Shown here: positions 43,551 to 52,354 of the stretch, in pieces
Position numbering within the stretch: position 1 is the first letter of the stretch
Layout of the letters: the number at the start of each line of letters is the position of its first letter
Origin: Vampirovibrio chlorellavorus
Lineage (GTDB): Bacteria > Cyanobacteriota > Vampirovibrionia > Vampirovibrionales > Vampirovibrionaceae
DNA: 64,000 nucleotides
Direction of reading: 5' to 3'
Assembly (NCBI RefSeq): GCF_003149375.1
Contig: NZ_QFWH01000002.1
Location: 248,001-312,000 of the forward strand
The notes under the pieces: model-generated
Database searches by the model: none
What the model was told of the DNA's origin: nothing
Seen by the model: the letters and a program-made list of their open reading frames with translations, nothing else
Made by a program: the position numbers and the translations under genes

Positions 43551-43667
43551 ACGTGGGCCGGTCAGGGAAAGGTTTCCTCATCAAGATCGGGCGTATTATA
43601 ATAGGGCTCAAGTTATTTGATAGAATGGGCCGATATTGATTGGACCTGAAAAGGATAGGGAAGTACC

Positions 43668-43796
43668 GTGAGCGAATACGTTTTCAAGCTGAAAAAAGGG
43701 GATCTGGAGTTGGAGCTGAAAAGCGATGACGCCAAGTTTATTGAGACCCAGATGGACAACTGGCGCAACATGCTGGTGACCCAGGAAGAGAAGTAG
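43668..43796 (+). CDS. 42-residue protein related to the next gene's N-terminus
   Basis: GTG start with AGGGAAG just upstream and a TATAAT at 43597-43602. The product begins MSEYVFKLKKGDLELELKSD and ends in VTQEEK. It aligns without gaps to the N-terminal domain of the protein encoded at 44086: LKKxxLxxxLxSDDxxFxxxQMDxWxxxL is common to both. The shared pattern is strong evidence that this short frame is a gene. Probably one beta hairpin plus a helix; function unknown. It may bind the same partner as the longer protein. Confidence 0.65.
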   Translation: MSEYVFKLKKGDLELELKSDDAKFIETQMDNWRNMLVTQEEK

Positions 43797-44085
43797 TCGT
43801 TTCCGCCCGGCTCAGGCCCATTTAGGACCAGGGCTGCCCGTTGGGCCGGTGCTTCAAATCTACACCACGCGTAGAATGTATTATGGCGTATTACCTCTTA
43901 TATAATGATTTCAATCGGCAATAGGCTGGGCACAAAAATTCCGCGGGTTTCCGCTCCTCTCCAGTTGCCAGACCTTACCGATGTCTTACAGGTTGCTGAT
44001 GGTGAGGCCCCGTTCTTTGGGTAAACACCCGCTGATAGAGAGATAGTATTTGGCCCAGGCCCGCACGGCAAGGAGTCTCGTAGTC

Positions 44086-45111
44086 ATGGATGCCCCACAT
44101 CGTTATGAAATGAGCCTTAAAAAAGATGGGCTGTTTATCAACCTGTCCTCGGATGACGTCTATTTCGTCTCCAAGCAAATGGACAAGTGGTTTCGGATTT
44201 TGCTGGATGACAGCTATGTGCCAGTCAGCCTGCCCAAGCCCGCTGCGGTGGCTCCGCCCCTTCCGGTTCAGCCGCCCAGTGAACCTGTAGCCTCTGAAAT
44301 CGTACCGGCAGCTCCCCCTCCTGAGCCGGTGCTTGCATCTCCGCCGAAAGAAACTTCGGTCCCGGTAGCGCCTTCCCCTGAACCTGAACTAGCACCTGTG
44401 CCAGCAGTCAGCGTCCCGGAAGCGCCCGTGTTACCTTCCTCGACTTCCGTGTCAGAACCTTCCGTGCCAGAGCCGTCCGCTCCGGCCATGGCGGCCCCGA
44501 TACAAACGCCCCCGGAGCCTGTTGCCCCCTTGTCGCCCCCGGTTGAATCGCCTGCCCTGATTGCGGCTGCTCTAGCCGTGGCGCCTTCAGACGTTTCCGC
44601 CCCGCCTGCTTTATCGGTGGTGCCCCCAACGGTGACAGTCCAGCCCGATAGCACCACGCCCCCCGATATAACACCGCCCAAAGATGATTTTGAGTCGGTC
44701 ATGGACACGGTGATGCGTGATTTGGAGGCCCCCCCGCCGCCGCTGCCCACCGCTCCGGTGATTGAGACGCTTTATGAGCAGTCCCCGGTGTCGGCTGCCC
44801 AGCCCATGAATCTGGATTTGGTGAACTCGCTGGCCGACCTGTGCGATCAGGCCCATCCCGGCAGTTCCGAGGATTATCTGTTGTTGGCTGCCTATTACCT
44901 CAGCCAGGTGGAGGCGCAAGCCTGCTTCTCCCTGAAGCGGATAAACGCCAATCTGGTGAAATCGGGCCTGACGCCGGTTAACCACAGCGCTCTGGAGACG
45001 GCCTTGTCCCGGGGGCACTTGTCCATGGTGCCGGATCTCAGCGGTACTGCGGAAGTCAGCGAGTACAGCCTGACCGATGACGGTTTGGCCTTCGTCAACC
45101 AGTTATTTTAA
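44086..45111 (+). CDS. Protein with small N-domain, Pro/Ala linker and C-terminal winged helix
   Basis: 341 residues. N-terminal domain about 5-40 (YEMSLKKDGLFINLSSDD, QMDKWFRILL) is shared with the 42-residue gene upstream. About 45-235 is a disordered Pro/Ala/Ser/Val linker. About 250-341 is helical and reads like a winged helix: SEDYLLLAAYYLSQVEAQACFSLKRINANLVKSGL, then HSALETALSRGHLSMVPD and a wing YSLTDDGLAFVNQLF. Similar terminal domains occur in many uncharacterised archaeal and bacterial proteins. It may tether a DNA- or protein-binding head through a long linker. AGGAG stands 10 bases before ATG 44086. Confidence 0.7.
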   Translation: MDAPHRYEMSLKKDGLFINLSSDDVYFVSKQMDKWFRILLDDSYVPVSLPKPAAVAPPLPVQPPSEPVASEIVPAAPPPEPVLASPPKETSVPVAPSPEPELAPVPAVSVPEAPVLPSSTSVSEPSVPEPSAPAMAAPIQTPPEPVAPLSPPVESPALIAAALAVAPSDVSAPPALSVVPPTVTVQPDSTTPPDITPPKDDFESVMDTVMRDLEAPPPPLPTAPVIETLYEQSPVSAAQPMNLDLVNSLADLCDQAHPGSSEDYLLLAAYYLSQVEAQACFSLKRINANLVKSGLTPVNHSALETALSRGHLSMVPDLSGTAEVSEYSLTDDGLAFVNQLF

Positions 45112-45464
45112 GGCAGCCTTGCCTATTTTAAAAGGCGGCTTTCCCGTTTTTGGATGTTCCGATATCCCCCGGGCAGTGGGATTCTGAAATTACGAATCCT
45201 GTTTTTACAGGCTGAAAAGCACTTTTTTTTCTGTTAATCTTTTATAGAAATAGGCGAATCCAACAGTCGGGAAATTCACTCGAACCCTCTGGTAAATTTC
45301 CTGCGGGCAGATTGGCATAAAAGGTCAGGCGTTGTCCTGCCAGAGTTCTCGTTGCCGCCCGATTGCCCTACCCCTCTCACTCTCTCTCACGACACCAATC
45401 GAAGGTATCAACGTCTTACAGTATTCCCTCTCGTTAAAAGCACCTCTTGCAAGAAGGTACCATT
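45112..45464. other. Gap between winged-helix gene and prs
   Basis: 353 bases with no gene. A small hairpin CCTGTTTTTACAGG (45198-45211) followed by a run of eight T near 45225 may be a terminator for the upstream gene. The prs promoter is not clear. Confidence 0.35.
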
Positions 45465-46481
45465 ATGGAGGATAACGACTTGGCTATCGAGCTTCGCTTG
45501 CCGGATCTGGAAATCGAAAGCGGTATTCACGACACCAGCAAGGTTAAAATCTTCACCGGGCGAGCAAACCCCCGTTTGGCTCAGGAAATCGCCCGTTATC
45601 TCGGTACCGAACTCGGCAAAGTGGAAATCAAAAACTTCAGCGATGGGGAAACCTACGTGCAGGTGAAGGAAAATGTGCGTGGCTGCGATGCCTTTATCGT
45701 GCAACCCACCTGTAACCCGGTCAACGACAACATTATTGAGTTGTTGATGATGATTGACGCCCTGAAACGGGCCAGCGCCAATACCATCACTGCGGTCATT
45801 CCCTATTATGGCTACGCTCGCCAGGATCGCAAAACGGCGGGCCGTGAGCCCATCTCCGCCAAGTTAATGGCTGATCTCATCACCACCGCCGGGGCTACCC
45901 GGGTGGTGGCCATGGACTTGCACACCGGCCAGTTGCAAGGCTTTTTCAATATTCTGGTGGATCACCTTTACGCCACCCCGGTCTTGCTGCGCTACATTCA
46001 ACAGAAGAATCTGGAAAATATCGTGGTGGTCAGCCCCGATGCCGGTGGCGTGGAGCGGGCCCGGGTTTACGCCAAGAAGCTGAACGCCCCCATCGCCATT
46101 ATCGATAAACGCCGTAGCGCCCACAACGTGGCCGAAGTGTTCAATATTATCGGCGATGTGCGCAACCGAACGGCCATTATTGTGGATGACATGATTGATA
46201 CCGCTGGTACGGTCTGCTCCGCCGCCCAGTTGATTTTAAACGAAGGAGCCGAGGCGGTTTACGCCATGGCGGCCCATCCGGTTTTCTCTGGCCCCGCTGT
46301 AGAGCGCATTGCTGATTCCGTTTTTAGCGAAGTGATTGTGACCAACTCCATCCCGCTGAGTCCGGCGGCTCAGGAACTGGAGCGCACCGGAAAAATCGTG
46401 CAGCTCTCTATAGCCCCAATTCTGGGCGAAGCGCTGGGCCGGATTCACGATCACCAGTCTGTGAGCGAGATGTTCCAGTAA
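45465..46481 (+). CDS. prs: Ribose-phosphate pyrophosphokinase
   Basis: A 338-residue PRPP synthetase joining ATP and ribose-5-phosphate for nucleotide, His and Trp synthesis. Seen are KIFTGRANPRLAQEIARYLG, FSDGETYVQ, IPYYGYARQDRKTAGREPISAKL, DLHTGQLQGFF, VVSPDAGGVERAR and the PRPP-binding loop TAIIVDDMIDTAGT. The N-terminus has about 25 extra residues before the conserved core. ATG 45465 is preferred over TTG 45447 because AAGAAGG lies just upstream. It is single, as is common. Confidence 0.97.
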   Translation: MEDNDLAIELRLPDLEIESGIHDTSKVKIFTGRANPRLAQEIARYLGTELGKVEIKNFSDGETYVQVKENVRGCDAFIVQPTCNPVNDNIIELLMMIDALKRASANTITAVIPYYGYARQDRKTAGREPISAKLMADLITTAGATRVVAMDLHTGQLQGFFNILVDHLYATPVLLRYIQQKNLENIVVVSPDAGGVERARVYAKKLNAPIAIIDKRRSAHNVAEVFNIIGDVRNRTAIIVDDMIDTAGTVCSAAQLILNEGAEAVYAMAAHPVFSGPAVERIADSVFSEVIVTNSIPLSPAAQELERTGKIVQLSIAPILGEALGRIHDHQSVSEMFQ

Positions 46482-46631
46482 GCGGACAGCAGTCCCTGCC
46501 TGTGGCGCTTTGAGAAATCGGCCATTCACTTTTTCAGAGTGGCCATTCACGGCCCGAGAATAGACCCTGCTGCTTCTTTCATCGTATGATGAGGCCTTCC
46601 TCGTTTACTGCTTTGAAGGAGTGTGACTGCC

Positions 46632-47114
46632 ATGCCCAAGCTGGAGTATTTTGTTCCCGTCAATGCCTCGCTGCAAACCATTTGGGACGTACTGCTGGAT
46701 CGCATTGAGCATCCTGAACGCTACATGCAGGGCATCGATTCCTTTGAGTTTGTGGAGAGTACCGAAGACTTTGCGGTGCGGGAGATCCTGATTCAGGGGT
46801 TTCCACTGAGAGAGCGCATTACCATTGACGAGCGTCTTGGCGAGGTGCGCTATGCGCTGGAGGATCATCCGCTGTTTCAGGGCGCTGTCTATAACGCCCT
46901 CATCCCCCCGGCCAATGACGACCCCAAGGCCTTGCCGGTGGTGCAGTTTCGCATGGACTGGCAACCGCTGAACAGTGAGGCCCAATCCGCAGAAGCGGAG
47001 GGCGCGCCGTTGCTGGAGGCTTCCCTGAAAGACGCCGTGCATTACGTGCGGGATCTGGCCGAGCATATTGAAGCGAAGAAAAGCCAGGCTGAGGCCCAGA
47101 CTGAGCAGCCCTAA
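46632..47114 (+). CDS. SRPBCC-fold protein, DUF1857-like
   Basis: A 160-residue protein beginning LEYFVPVNASLQTIWDVLLDRIEHPERYMQGIDSFEF, the pattern of the DUF1857/AtaL-like branch of the START/SRPBCC superfamily, which binds hydrophobic ligands. Strands follow (AVREILIQGFPLRERITIDERLGEVRYAL), then a C-terminal helix (SLKDAVHYVRDLAEHIEAKK). No catalytic assignment is possible. ATG 46632 has GGAG 10 bases upstream; a GTG at 46623 is too close to that site. Confidence 0.65.
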   Translation: MPKLEYFVPVNASLQTIWDVLLDRIEHPERYMQGIDSFEFVESTEDFAVREILIQGFPLRERITIDERLGEVRYALEDHPLFQGAVYNALIPPANDDPKALPVVQFRMDWQPLNSEAQSAEAEGAPLLEASLKDAVHYVRDLAEHIEAKKSQAEAQTEQP

Positions 47115-47141
47115 AGACCGCTTTCCTGAGCGTCCGTCCGG

Positions 47142-47975
47142 TTAAGGTTTAAACTCGCCGGGTTTTAAAATCAGGTGATTCAGGGCGTCCCGGTAATCGT
47201 GAACGTCTTGCTCCGTTTTTTCCAGCATTTGGGTGGCCTCAGCGGCCTGCGGGGATAGGGCGGCTTTTGGCTGGGCGCTGTGCGGTTGCCGGGTGCCTTC
47301 CATGGCCTGCTTTAAAAAGTCATCAACGGCTTCCAGATTCCCCTGATAGCTTTTGAGTCCGGCGCTTAACCCCTGGGTGTTGGTAAAGTGCTTGGGCTGA
47401 TGACTGTTCAGATCTTGTAAAAACCACTGGCGCAGGGTTTTAGACAAGCCGTTGTTGAAAAAATCCACAGCCTGAAGGGTTAAAGCCTGAGCCTCCGGGT
47501 TGGGTAAATTGCTCAGGTGGTTCTGCATCAGCTGTCTAAAGTCCTGCTGAACGGCCTGCTCTTCATCGTTGAGCAAGCGCAGGATCTTTTGGCTGATGGT
47601 CAATTTTTGCTTGTCCAAGGGGAGCTGGATGCTGCGTCGATCCAGAAATCCGCTTTTAATGGGCTCGGGTCGATGCACGGCCTCTTTCAGGGCTTGACTG
47701 CTTCTGCTGAGGGCGGAGAGTCGCCTGAAAATATTGCTGGTACTGCTGCTGGTGCTGGAAAGGGTCACCGGGTGAGAGTCCAACCTGTCCAGCGTGGCGG
47801 ATTCGCTGGTCAGTCTGGTGGAGGACTCACCGGAGGGCGAGGGGTGGCGGGCGGCAAAAGTCAGCTGTCTGGGCTGGTACTGTTGAACCGGCGAAAAATG
47901 CCCTTGCTGACTTTGGGTGTGGCTCAGGGAGCGAAGGCCTTTCAAGCCCGCTCTAAAAGTCATAGTCGTCAGCAA
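47142..47975 (-). CDS. Ser-rich and helical protein, unknown
   Basis: 277 residues, no family recognised. The first 85 residues are Ser/Thr/Arg/Gln-rich and disordered (SSTSSSTSNIF). About 85-200 is helical with charged faces (KLTISQKILRLLNDEEQAVQQDFRQLMQNHLSNLPN). The end is polar helix (AAEATQMLEKTEQDVHDYRDALNHLIL). The TTG start at 47975 is well supported: AAGGAGG lies 8 bases upstream. Mean composition resembles the other lineage-specific proteins at 49-50 kb and 57 kb. Confidence 0.65.
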   Translation of the reverse strand: MLTTMTFRAGLKGLRSLSHTQSQQGHFSPVQQYQPRQLTFAARHPSPSGESSTRLTSESATLDRLDSHPVTLSSTSSSTSNIFRRLSALSRSSQALKEAVHRPEPIKSGFLDRRSIQLPLDKQKLTISQKILRLLNDEEQAVQQDFRQLMQNHLSNLPNPEAQALTLQAVDFFNNGLSKTLRQWFLQDLNSHQPKHFTNTQGLSAGLKSYQGNLEAVDDFLKQAMEGTRQPHSAQPKAALSPQAAEATQMLEKTEQDVHDYRDALNHLILKPGEFKP

Positions 47976-48349
47976 CGGTTAATCCTCCTTTGGGTTAATC
48001 GCACGGGTTAATCGCGGTTTATGGGTTGAAGATGCTATTTTTAACTACATATCCAGTGGATGACGAGAAGACTGAGATCTACTGGGTCGAACTGAAAGCC
48101 GGAATAATAATCGCTGGGTGATGATCCAGGGACTCCTGCGATTCAGACGACTCAGTGCCAAATCTGGTGTCAATTTTGTTTTAATTTTCTTGTTTTCATT
48201 TTGACGCTGGCAAATCATCACTCCACAAATAAGGGCGCAACGTCAAACAGGGGTATCATACGGCAAAAAGTGGTGAGCCGCAACTGAAACGTGAGTAAAA
48301 GAAAAACGCTCGGGATTTAAAATTGCCTTTCAAATTGCCTTTGGCGCGC
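47976..48349. other. Gap with no recognised gene
   Basis: 374 bases. Only a 29-codon frame (48031-) without a ribosome-binding site is seen. The T-rich stretch about 48174-48205 may belong to the promoter of the Ser-rich protein gene. Confidence 0.3.
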
Positions 48350-48982
48350 TCAGGTGTCCGATGAGCCTGACAGACCGTTTGTCAGTCGAATGAAATTACG
48401 CAACAATTGGCCGCCTTCCGGGGTTCCCACCGATTCTGGATGGAATTGCACCCCATAGAGCGGGCGCTCCCGGTGGGCCACGGCCATGAGCAGAGGCGTG
48501 GGTTCCGTGGGGGTGGGCTCCGTCTCGGCCAATACTTCCCAGTCCGCCGGTAGGCTGGTTGTTTCTACCATCCAGGAGTGGTACCGCATGACGGTGAACG
48601 GATTGGGCAGCCCGGTCAGCAAGGGATGGTTTTTTACAATGCGAACTGCCGAGGTTTTGCCGTGCATGATTTGGGGGGCCGGAACCACCTGTCCGCCCAT
48701 GGTGTAAACCAATCCCTGATGACCCAGACAGACGCCCAGAATGGGACAGTTTAACTCCTGTTGGCGTTCAATCACCGTTTTGCAAATGCCAAAATCCTGC
48801 GGGCGGGAGGGGTGCCCGGGCCCCGGGGAGATGAGGATGCCTTGCGGGCTGAGGGTTTTGACGGCCTCCCAGTCCAGTTCATTGTTACGATAAACCTGCA
48901 CCGGCAGGCTGGTTCTGGCCTGCACCATCTGGTACAGGTTGTAGGTAAAGGAGTCGAAGTTGTCGAGAATCAGGAGGCTCAA
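48350..48982 (-). CDS. pabA: Glutamine amidotransferase, anthranilate/aminodeoxychorismate synthase type
   Basis: A 210-residue class I glutamine amidotransferase, the TrpG/PabA subunit giving ammonia to chorismate in tryptophan or folate synthesis. It starts LLILDNFDSFTYNLYQMV, then ISPGPGHPSRPQDFG, the nucleophile loop GVCLGHQGLVYTMGG (Cys about 79) and the catalytic His-Glu in YGVQFHPESVGTPEG. No trpE or pabB is adjacent, so the choice between the two, or a dual role, is open. Confidence 0.9.
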   Translation of the reverse strand: MSLLILDNFDSFTYNLYQMVQARTSLPVQVYRNNELDWEAVKTLSPQGILISPGPGHPSRPQDFGICKTVIERQQELNCPILGVCLGHQGLVYTMGGQVVPAPQIMHGKTSAVRIVKNHPLLTGLPNPFTVMRYHSWMVETTSLPADWEVLAETEPTPTEPTPLLMAVAHRERPLYGVQFHPESVGTPEGGQLLRNFIRLTNGLSGSSDT

Positions 48983-49054
48983 AGGCGGGCACTTTTTGGG
49001 GTTGGATGGTTGGGTGTCTCCAAATTAACCCAGACCGGCCTCGGGCTCAAGGCG

Positions 49055-49450
49055 CTAGAAGATTACCTGAAACCGTCCGTTTTCGTCGTTTTCATCCAGG
49101 GAAATACTCAAATCCACCGGGTCTTTCCCGGAAACCGGCCCAATTTTTTGGGCGCAAAGCCTGAAGTGTTTGAGGGGGCTGAGGTACTCCACCGTGGGGG
49201 CATCGGCTTGTTCTTTGGGCAGGGGAATCCATTTGCCGGGCAGCAGCCCTGCTTTTTGCACCTGTTCGCTGTTCAGGCTGAAACAGTCTCCTGTGTTACG
49301 ATCCACGATGAGGTGGCTGTTCTTCAGCCGCTCCCAAGGGGTTTTGGGGGCATGGGGGGATTGGTGGGGCGTGTGGGCCCGCTGGTTTTTGCCCTTTGAG
49401 TCTTGTCTGGCTTGAGGGCCTGTGGCCCTTGCCTGTAAGCTGACTATCAT
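49055..49450 (-). CDS. Hypothetical protein
   Basis: 131 residues from ATG 49450, with GAGGGA 5 bases upstream. The first 40 residues are basic and disordered (HTPHQSPHAPKTPWERL). The rest may fold (NSHLIVDRNTGDCFSLNSEQVQKAGLLPGKWIPLP, then strands HFRLCAQKIGPV and VDLSISLDENDENGRFQVIF). No family recognised. It lies between the amidotransferase and another unknown gene on the same strand. Confidence 0.55.
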   Translation of the reverse strand: MIVSLQARATGPQARQDSKGKNQRAHTPHQSPHAPKTPWERLKNSHLIVDRNTGDCFSLNSEQVQKAGLLPGKWIPLPKEQADAPTVEYLSPLKHFRLCAQKIGPVSGKDPVDLSISLDENDENGRFQVIF

Positions 49451-49524
49451 CCATTCCCTCTTTCTGTTTTTATCCACTCTATCGCTGGTTTTTCCCGGCT
49501 ATCTTGTGCGTTTGTTTCTCAAGT

Positions 49525-50301
49525 CTAGGCTTCCAGATCCAAGCGCTTTTGGCTCCACAGTTTTGGTAAATCCTCGGTGGGAAAGACCTCCAGTTCCTCG
49601 GTGTAGCCATCGGGAAGCAGGCTGGTAAATTCCACCACAATGTCCATTTCCGGCGACTGGTTGGCTTTGGCTTTTTCCTGCTCCGATTGAAAGCGTCGGA
49701 TGGCCATTTGCCAGGGACGGTAGGCCCTGCCGTGCTGTTTGGCGGGAGCTGCGCTGGCGCTTCCCGGGTCTGCCGGAGACGCTCCTTCGGTACTGTTTTT
49801 TTCGGATGGCAGCGGCCAGAGAATGGGGCCCTTCAGTCGCACCAGCACTCTGCCTTCCTTGTCTTGTAACGGAGCGGCTGACAGTTTAATTTGATGAAAG
49901 CCATCCACAAAACTCAGACGGCCCGCATGCGGGTTTTTCTGTAGCTTGTTCTCAAAGATCAGCTTGGCCTGTTCGGCGGTGACCACTTGTGGGTATTTGT
50001 GGCGATCCACTTTGAAGTAGGTTTGGGTGGGCGGGTGGTACAACACGTATTTCAGCGTGTAGTTTTTCAGGCCGTAAGGGTTGCCTGTGCTTCGTTCACT
50101 TTCATGGCTGAGGGTTTCAAAAACGCGCTGGGTGGTCGCGCGCTTCTCCTGCGAGGGAACGGGGCGGGTGGGATGATGGGGACGGATCAGAGGTGGAATG
50201 TCTTTGGCTTTTTTACGGGAGTCGCCATCATTATGCTGGGAGTGCCGCCAGGGGAAATGGGGGCTGGCAACAGCCTGAGGGATCAGCGCACGCGTCATCA
50301 T
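49525..50301 (-). CDS. Hypothetical protein
   Basis: 258 residues, no family recognised. A polar N-terminal third (disordered) is followed by a likely alpha/beta region (GLKNYTLKYVLYHPPTQTYFKVDRHKYPQVVTAEQAKLIFENKLQKN) and strands (LSFVDGFHQIKLSAAPLQDKEGRVLVRLKGPIL). An Ala/Ser linker and a C-terminal segment (MDIVVEFTSLLPDGYTEELEVFPTEDL) end it. GGAAGGAG lies about 13 bases before the ATG. It is divergent from the Fur-boxed gene at 50790. Confidence 0.6.
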   Translation of the reverse strand: MMTRALIPQAVASPHFPWRHSQHNDGDSRKKAKDIPPLIRPHHPTRPVPSQEKRATTQRVFETLSHESERSTGNPYGLKNYTLKYVLYHPPTQTYFKVDRHKYPQVVTAEQAKLIFENKLQKNPHAGRLSFVDGFHQIKLSAAPLQDKEGRVLVRLKGPILWPLPSEKNSTEGASPADPGSASAAPAKQHGRAYRPWQMAIRRFQSEQEKAKANQSPEMDIVVEFTSLLPDGYTEELEVFPTEDLPKLWSQKRLDLEA

Positions 50302-50614
50302 GATTGTGAGTCGACTCCTTCCATAAATCGATAAAAAAGAAGATAAAGAAAAAAGAGAGACAGAAAAATGATAATTACAAATGTAGAATGCTCGGGCGCC
50401 GGGCCTAACCTGCGTTCAGCAACCCGCCCGGGTGGCTACTGGTCTCCGTCACTCAGGACAATCAAAGCCCCTAAAACACCCTCGACAACACTATGGTGTG
50501 GCGGTTGGTATTGGCACCCACTTATTCAACGCTGCCACAAACAAGAAACCGGATTAGGCCTGAATTGGATGCTTTCTTTTTAAAGCAAAAGGGCACCCGG
50601 GGCAAGATCTTTTT

Positions 50615-50688
50615 TGAGAACTTCTCTCAGTAGTGCTTTACAAGTGAGAATCTTTATCATTTAATTTTATTGTTGAGAATAATTCTCA
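50615..50688 (+). promoter_or_regulatory. Three Fur-family boxes around a promoter
   Basis: Three 7-1-7 inverted repeats: TGAGAACTTCTCTCA (50615-50629), TGAGAATCTTTATCA (50645-50659) and a perfect TGAGAATAATTCTCA (50674-50688). They match the TGATAATnATTATCA form of Fur/Zur/PerR sites and are spaced 30 and 29 bases, about three helical turns. A promoter TTTACA-N17-TTTAAT (50637-50665) has the middle box exactly in its spacer. This is the layout of strong repression by a Fur-family metal or peroxide regulator. Confidence 0.7.
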
Positions 50689-50789
50689 GCCAAATGGGTT
50701 TCCTATATCAACCGAATCGTCAGATTAGTTATTGCAAGTCAGTGGCCCCGTTTCAACATCAGTCGGGGCCTTTACAGGAGCGCGTCGGC

Positions 50790-52082
50790 ATGGATTTGAG
50801 CAGTGCAATCGCAAGTACGAAACTTAACCTGAGGGCTATGGGGCATTATCTGGATCAGCCCAACGTGGTTCGCTCCTCCACCAAGGTGGCTGGCGTTGCT
50901 GGCGTGGCGGGTCTGGGGGCCTTAATGGGCTACGATGCCTGGAAGGCGCAGCCTCAGGAGCGAAAAAAAGTGCTGATTCGGGATGGTATTGTACTGGGTG
51001 CCACCACGGCGGGGACTCTGGCTGCCGCTGCCGTATTGATGAAGCCACCCAGCAAGAAGCTGATTCAGTATGAAATGAAAGAGCTGGGCGAAAAGCTGGC
51101 GAATTTGAAGGACCAGTACCCGGTCATTCAGGAGCTGCTGAAGGCAAAGCCCTTTGAGCAACGGCAGCAGTTGAGTGTCCGGGAATTCAAGGATTTGATT
51201 AAGGGCATGCGGGATACCCCGAAGCTGGATAAAGCCCTGGACAAAGCTAAGATTGAGGCGGATTTGGACGAACTGCTGCCCATTGGGAAGAATGAAGTTC
51301 TAGAGGGCAAAGGATGGGAATTGCCCAAAGCCATTTGGCAAAAGCTGACCAAGGTGGAGCAAAAAGGCGAGATTTCGGTGAAAGAAGGCGAGCTGTGGAA
51401 AATGCGCGACTTCTTCAGCGTGGGTCTGGCCTCGGTTATCAGTGGTGGCTTGGGCGGTGTTTTGGCTAATAAAGTGAACAAAGTGCAAGATCCTGATGCC
51501 ATCGTGAACATGTGCAAAGAGGGAATTTTCCAGTTTGTGGCCAATATTGCCCTGTGCGCGGTGGGGGCTTCTATCGGGCTGGTGACTGTGGAACTGCCCC
51601 AGGTGCAGCAACTTTTGCAAAAGTTAGACCCCGCTGTCGCTCGGGTGGGCAAATTTGGCATTATTGGGACGGGCTTGAGTCTGGGCATTCTGGGTGGGGG
51701 CAAAATCGCCAACCAGTTGGGCACCAAAGTGGTGAATCCCTTCTTTGATAAATTACAGGGCAAAGCCCCTCAGCCGCAGAACGCCCCTGAAAAACGGCGC
51801 ATTGAATTCGCCGACGCCATTTTGCACGTGGACGATTTGCCCACGGCGCTGGCGTTAGCCGGGATGGAAATTATGGAACCGTTTATTCCCCTGTTTTTTG
51901 CCTTTTCCGGGTACCGCACCGGCATTGGTTACCGTAATCATGAATCCGCCACGAACGGCGCTTCTACCGCCAAGTTTACCGGCCAGGTGATTCCGCCGCT
52001 GCCCCCACAACGGTTGCAGGCCAACGGTTCTCAGCCTACCCCCATGGAGAGGGCGTATCCCTATGCCCAGTATCGTCCTTAA
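50790..52082 (+). CDS. Multi-segment membrane protein under Fur-type control
   Basis: 430 residues from ATG 50790 (AGGAG 9 bases upstream). The longer frame would begin inside the operator. Hydrophobic Gly/Ala-rich segments lie at about 35-50, 60-80, 215-235, 250-275, 285-305 and 360-380. A charged helical region (about 85-205: LIQYEMKELGEKLANLKDQYPVIQELLKAKPFEQRQQLSVREFKDLIKGMR) probably faces the cytoplasm. The tail is Pro-rich (TGQVIPPLPPQRLQ, AYPYAQYRP). No metal-binding motif or known transporter family is seen. The metal-type operator suggests a role in iron, zinc or manganese stress. Confidence 0.7.
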   Translation: MDLSSAIASTKLNLRAMGHYLDQPNVVRSSTKVAGVAGVAGLGALMGYDAWKAQPQERKKVLIRDGIVLGATTAGTLAAAAVLMKPPSKKLIQYEMKELGEKLANLKDQYPVIQELLKAKPFEQRQQLSVREFKDLIKGMRDTPKLDKALDKAKIEADLDELLPIGKNEVLEGKGWELPKAIWQKLTKVEQKGEISVKEGELWKMRDFFSVGLASVISGGLGGVLANKVNKVQDPDAIVNMCKEGIFQFVANIALCAVGASIGLVTVELPQVQQLLQKLDPAVARVGKFGIIGTGLSLGILGGGKIANQLGTKVVNPFFDKLQGKAPQPQNAPEKRRIEFADAILHVDDLPTALALAGMEIMEPFIPLFFAFSGYRTGIGYRNHESATNGASTAKFTGQVIPPLPPQRLQANGSQPTPMERAYPYAQYRP

Positions 52083-52274
52083 CGGGCCTGCCCGGTTGTC
52101 TGAAGTGAATGTATGTATAGGGAGATTGGATACAGAGCGCGCTATTAGCAATTGAAAAACCAACGCTGGCAATTCCAGTGGATTTCTTGGGTGAGGGGCT
52201 TTATCAGGAAGCTGGAGGATTACACCAAGCTGAGCTTCCGAGGTACAATAAGAAAGTGAGGGGAATTTATCCCC

Positions 52275-52310
52275 AGGGGCCAGACATTGTTCTGCCCCTT
52301 TCTCATTTTT
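52275..52310 (+). terminator. Terminator between convergent genes
   Basis: AGGGGC(C)AGA / TCTGCCCCT stem followed by TTCTCATTTTT. Confidence 0.7.
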
Positions 52311-52354
52311 AGCCCTGTTTTTCAGCCCGGTTTATTTTTTGGGGTCGAGAAAAC

